Made by a program: the position numbers and the translations under genes. This document shows, piece after piece, positions 61,166-64,000 of a stretch of DNA of 64,000 bases. Source of the stretch: an uncultured Eubacteriales bacterium (GTDB taxonomy: Bacteria; Bacillota; Clostridia; Oscillospirales; Oscillospiraceae). Within the stretch, counting starts at the first letter, position 1; every line of letters begins with the position of its first letter. The stretch is from assembly GCA_900549475.1 (NCBI GenBank), contig UROF01000004.1, forward strand, positions 80,806 to 144,805, given 5' to 3'. The notes under the pieces are model-generated. The model saw nothing but the letters and a program-made list of their open reading frames with translations, was not told where the DNA came from and ran no database searches.

Positions 61166-63121
61166 TTAGATCATCCCAAAATATTTGAACGCTTCTCGGA
61201 TTGCTTTCTCTTTTTCCGGCGGACACTGTGGCTGTCTGGAATCCTCGGATTTCGGCAGATTGTAATTCTTGCCAACTTCAATCCCACATTTCCGCTTAAT
61301 CTGTGAGATATAAAGATTGGATACCTTTAACCCGCTATGCTCCAACACATAGTCTTTGATCTGGGTGTAGGTTGCCCCATCCTGAAATTCGGACATATCC
61401 ATATCTTCCAAAGAGAACTCAACCCGAATCTTTTTCGAGTCGACCTCGCCCTTGGAAAGCAAGACAACCGTCTCAACTTGCTGTTCATTGTCCAAACTGA
61501 TATTCATATCTTCCTCTATGATAGGCAGCCGAAACTTGATAGATTTCAGCCACTGCCCATTGGGCTGACGCTCCGGGTAAATCTGAATTTCAGAGATCAG
61601 TTCCTCAATCAACTGCCGTTTCTCTCTGTCGTTCATCTTTCCATAGAGATGATCGAAGTAGATCAGGACCTTGTAGATATTATCGCCGGTCAGCTTTTCT
61701 GCCTCAATGGTCTGTTTCTTGGCTCTGGCTGCAATCAGCAGGGATTCTAATTCTTCAATCTTATCATACATCCCATAGAGCCGATCATCAAGGTCTGATT
61801 TCCGCCTGCTGTAATGCCGGTCGTCTGGGTCAAGAGAGTCGATTTCTTCAATCAGCTTGGATTTGGTGGAATAAGCCTGACGAAGCTGCTTTTCATAGTT
61901 GCTGATTTCCTGCTCAATCGCCGTGGTATCGACTTTCATGTTGATCTTTTCCTGCATCATCGCTGCAAATTTGGGATTGCTGACCAGCTTGCAGATTACC
62001 TCCGCCACAGCATCGTCCAACAGCTCTTTCCGAATTTGCTTCTTGTAATCGCATTTATGCCCACGGGTCATAGAGCGATGTTTGCAGCCATAGTAGTAGA
62101 AATCCTTGTATTTGCTGCCGTCTGCTTTCCGTTTTACGCACTTATTACCGTACATTCCAACACCGCATATGGGACATTTTACAATGCCGGACAACAGGTG
62201 CGTGCATTCGTTTTTACCTTTGTTGACGTGTTCATACCGTTTGGCTTGAGCAGCCAACTTGACCTGCGCTGCCTGCCATACATCCTCCGGGATAATGGCC
62301 TCATGCAGACCATCCACCAACAAAAAGTTTTCTTGTTCTACCAAACGGTACTCGTTTCTGGTTCCATGCACCTTTTCGGTTTTTCGCCTGCCATAGGCAA
62401 TCTTGCCGCAGTAAACCGGATTTTTCAGAATCATGCGGATCAGACGAGCATCAAAAAGAGGATTTTTCCCGTTCTGGCGCTGGACTTTGCTGATCCCATG
62501 ATTTTCAAGATATTTTGCGATCCCATTTGCGCCAGAATCGGTTGTAACATACTGCTCATAGATGGTGCGAATCGCCGGAGCTTCCTCCTCGTTGATTTCC
62601 AGCTTGCCATCCACCAGTTTATAGCCGTAGGGGGCAAAGCCGCCGTTCCACTTGCCCTCTCTGGCCTTTTGGATACGACCTTCCATGGTTTGGACACGGA
62701 TGTTTTCACGCTCAATTTCCGCCACTGCCGATAGGACGGAAATCATCAGCTTTCCCGCATCTTTGGAGGAATCAATACCATCCTCCACGCAGATCAGGTT
62801 AACGCCAAAATCCTGCATGACCTGTAAGGTGGAAAGGACATCCGCCGCATTTCTGCCAAAACGGGACAGCTTGAAGACCAGAACAAAGGAAACGCTATCC
62901 TTGCCGGTTTTGATGTCCTCCATCATCTGGTTAAATTGCGTACGGCCTTCAATCGATTTACCAGATTTTCCTGCATCCTCATATTCGTGAGCAATCTCAT
63001 AATCATTAAATTCTGCAAAGGCTTTCATGCGGGATTTCTGGGCATCCAGCGAGTAGCCGTCAATCTGCATGGCGGTAGACACTCGTGTATAGGTATAAAC
63101 TTTTATCTTTTCTTTTGCCAT
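61166..63121 (-). CDS. Large serine recombinase of element B with an extra C-terminal domain
   Basis: 651 residues. TYTRVSTAMQIDGYSLDAQK holds the nucleophile Ser15, and VFKLSRFGRNAADVLSTLQV is almost the same as in element A. The Recombinase domain and zinc ribbon (VKCPICGVGMYGNKC) are followed by a coiled coil. Beyond the usual end an added domain of about 80 residues begins near TYTQIKDYVLEHSGLKVSNL and contains YISQIKRKCGIEVGKNYNLP and CPPEKEKAIREAFKYF; I recall the same tail on rRNA-methyltransferase-like proteins of Clostridia. The tail may bind DNA. Start with AGGAAG upstream. Confidence 0.9.
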   Translation of the reverse strand: MAKEKIKVYTYTRVSTAMQIDGYSLDAQKSRMKAFAEFNDYEIAHEYEDAGKSGKSIEGRTQFNQMMEDIKTGKDSVSFVLVFKLSRFGRNAADVLSTLQVMQDFGVNLICVEDGIDSSKDAGKLMISVLSAVAEIERENIRVQTMEGRIQKAREGKWNGGFAPYGYKLVDGKLEINEEEAPAIRTIYEQYVTTDSGANGIAKYLENHGISKVQRQNGKNPLFDARLIRMILKNPVYCGKIAYGRRKTEKVHGTRNEYRLVEQENFLLVDGLHEAIIPEDVWQAAQVKLAAQAKRYEHVNKGKNECTHLLSGIVKCPICGVGMYGNKCVKRKADGSKYKDFYYYGCKHRSMTRGHKCDYKKQIRKELLDDAVAEVICKLVSNPKFAAMMQEKINMKVDTTAIEQEISNYEKQLRQAYSTKSKLIEEIDSLDPDDRHYSRRKSDLDDRLYGMYDKIEELESLLIAARAKKQTIEAEKLTGDNIYKVLIYFDHLYGKMNDREKRQLIEELISEIQIYPERQPNGQWLKSIKFRLPIIEEDMNISLDNEQQVETVVLLSKGEVDSKKIRVEFSLEDMDMSEFQDGATYTQIKDYVLEHSGLKVSNLYISQIKRKCGIEVGKNYNLPKSEDSRQPQCPPEKEKAIREAFKYFGMI

Positions 63122-63161
63122 GGCTCTTCCTCGCTTATACTGCTCAACAATTTCTTATGTA

Positions 63162-63194
63162 TTTTCCAAGGGAAGCATTTTTTCCCTTGGAAAA
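63162..63194. repeat. Perfect 13-bp stem-loop upstream of recombinase B
   Basis: TTTTCCAAGGGAA and TTCCCTTGGAAAA with a seven-base loop, between the small ORF stop and the recombinase start. It may terminate most transcripts from the relaxase and limit recombinase expression. Confidence 0.7.
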
Positions 63195-63226
63195 TTAGTT
63201 TGGACACATTTCTCACGATTATTGTA

Positions 63227-63409
63227 TCATGCTGCTTTTGGCGTTTCAATATTTTCTTTGTAAACATTTTTATTTGTGTCGTGGTTTGTGATTTTATCCT
63301 CGGGGAACACCGGATCAGGAAAAGCATCCAAGTCCAGCTCCCCAGCATATTTTTCAATCATATCTGCCAGTAAAACGGCAAGGCCGTTCCACTCATCTAT
63401 CATAGGCAT
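63227..63409 (-). CDS. Small protein following the MobV relaxase of element B
   Basis: 60 residues starting at an ATG with CGGAGG six bases upstream and overlapping the relaxase gene by 17 bases. MPMIDEWNGLAVLLADMIEK then YAGELDLDAFPDPVF; mostly acidic, no family recognised. The overlap and strong ribosome site support translation. Confidence 0.6.
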   Translation of the reverse strand: MPMIDEWNGLAVLLADMIEKYAGELDLDAFPDPVFPEDKITNHDTNKNVYKENIETPKAA

Positions 63410-64000
63410 TTATCCTCCGTCTGTCCGGTTTGTGCATGTACTCCGCCAGCACTTCTTTCGGAATACGATCCAGTACAGCCACAGCATCCTCATAATCCCG
63501 TTGTAGTTTGGCATCGGCCAGCTGCTTCAAAGTGCTTTCTTGGGTTGCTTTCTCTAGGGATTGCTCCAGCTGGGCGTTCTCCTGTTTCAGCTTTTTGTTC
63601 TCCACGGTGGTTTCCGTAAATGCCACCTGATACTTCTTCAGGGTGCTGTGCATTTGTTCCACAGCCGGAATATACTTATCCAGCAGAGCCGCAATCTCGG
63701 CAGCTCTGCTTTTTGCGTTAAAGGCTCCAATACCAGCTAGCAATTCCTCCAGTTTGGCTTTTTGCTTGGTCAGACGGGTCATCTCTTTGAACACTCTGGG
63801 CGGGATGTGGTCACGTCCGGTCTGGCTGGCACTTTCACCACGTTCCAGGTCCGGGTATTTGAGCACCATGTGTTCCCAGAACTTGTCCTGCCACTGGGTT
63901 AGCTTTTTCTTATTTCCTACGATTTCTTTGGCGCTGAGTCTTCCATCCGCAGTCAGCGGGACAAAAGAAAGGTGCATATGGGGCGTTTTCTCGTCCATAT
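63393..64000 (-). CDS. MobV-family relaxase of element B, C-terminal part
   Basis: The gene enters from the right edge; about 202 residues are visible. It opens with MDEKTPHMHLSFVPLTADGR, the HxDExTPHxH metal motif of MobV relaxases (the first His would be the codon cut by the window edge). SAKEIVGNKKKLTQWQDKFW and ERGESASQTGRDHI follow, then a coiled coil to the end. It is clearly diverged from the element A relaxase. Confidence 0.87.
   Translation of the reverse strand, partial: MDEKTPHMHLSFVPLTADGRLSAKEIVGNKKKLTQWQDKFWEHMVLKYPDLERGESASQTGRDHIPPRVFKEMTRLTKQKAKLEELLAGIGAFNAKSRAAEIAALLDKYIPAVEQMHSTLKKYQVAFTETTVENKKLKQENAQLEQSLEKATQESTLKQLADAKLQRDYEDAVAVLDRIPKEVLAEYMHKPDRRRINAYDR

Larger units (their letters stand above)
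60831..64000. mobile_element. Integrative mobilizable element B, left part (runs off the right edge)
   Basis: A second module with the same order as element A: small protein, large serine recombinase, small protein, MobV relaxase, all on the minus strand. In element A the recombinase is at the left end, so by analogy the left boundary lies near 60.8 kb. Whether B is inserted in A or only adjacent cannot be decided without the right-hand sequence. Confidence 0.55.

Overview
The window looks like about 48.6 kb of chromosome followed by about 15 kb of mobile DNA from a high-GC Bacillota, probably a gut Clostridia of the Oscillospirales (Flavonifractor/Lawsonibacter-like). That placement is inference from gene content: a tRNA-sensing T-box leader, type III glutamine synthetase, a dlt-like operon, PepF and PepD peptidases, strong AGGAGG ribosome binding sites and many bidirectional terminators. 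There is no 16S gene or other phylogenetic marker in the window.

Layout. 0-3.2 kb: corrinoid uptake, with an ABC transporter (binding lipoprotein, permease, ATPase) divergent from a partial adenosylcobinamide amidohydrolase. 3.2-9.7 kb: a six-gene minus-strand operon (transglutaminase-like membrane protein, adenylation enzyme, carrier protein, MBOAT acyltransferase, SGNH-like protein, lipoprotein) resembling dltACBD, so probably aminoacylation or acylation of an envelope polymer. 9.8-14.5 kb: beta-galactoside use (LacI-type regulator, GPH-family symporter, GH42 beta-galactosidase) with matching operators. 14.5-21.8 kb: a frameshifted MATE pump, trmB, an MFS exporter with an HTH/TPR regulator, a cytidylate-kinase-like protein, and a FAD-dependent dehydrogenase behind a structured leader. 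22-35 kb: peptide nutrition (oppABCDF with an enlarged OppC and OppA, oligoendopeptidase F, dipeptidase PepD, asparagine synthetase AsnA). 35.3-39.9 kb: small regulatory modules (DUF2812/PadR, XRE/membrane pair, ECF sigma factor with a leader peptide and a repeat protein). 40-44 kb: asnB and glnN behind a T-box whose specifier reads AAC (Asn). 44.2-48.6 kb: Na/Pi cotransporter, TrmO, a frameshifted zinc-ribbon protein, a GNAT acetyltransferase and a Sel1-repeat protein.

48.6-64 kb is mobile and lower in GC. Two related modules each end in a large serine recombinase and carry a MobV relaxase, so I read them as two integrative mobilizable elements lying side by side or nested. Element A (about 48.6-60.8 kb) has recombinase, HTH regulator, MobV relaxase with a recognisable oriT, SF3-type helicase and CHC2 primase, then an oppositely oriented cargo operon (a zinc-ribbon DUF6076-like protein, a possible PD-(D/E)XK nuclease and a sigma-like protein), then a BlaI/BlaR1-type sensor pair. 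Element B starts at about 60.8 kb and runs off the right edge inside its relaxase gene.

The chromosomal part is coherent around peptide, amide nitrogen and galactoside nutrition. The best candidates for something undescribed are the element A cargo trio, the switch-like leader of the FAD dehydrogenase, the ECF sigma/repeat-protein pair, and the dlt-like operon whose SGNH member has Cys where Ser is expected. Two genes carry apparent one-base deletions, which could be real mutations or sequence errors.
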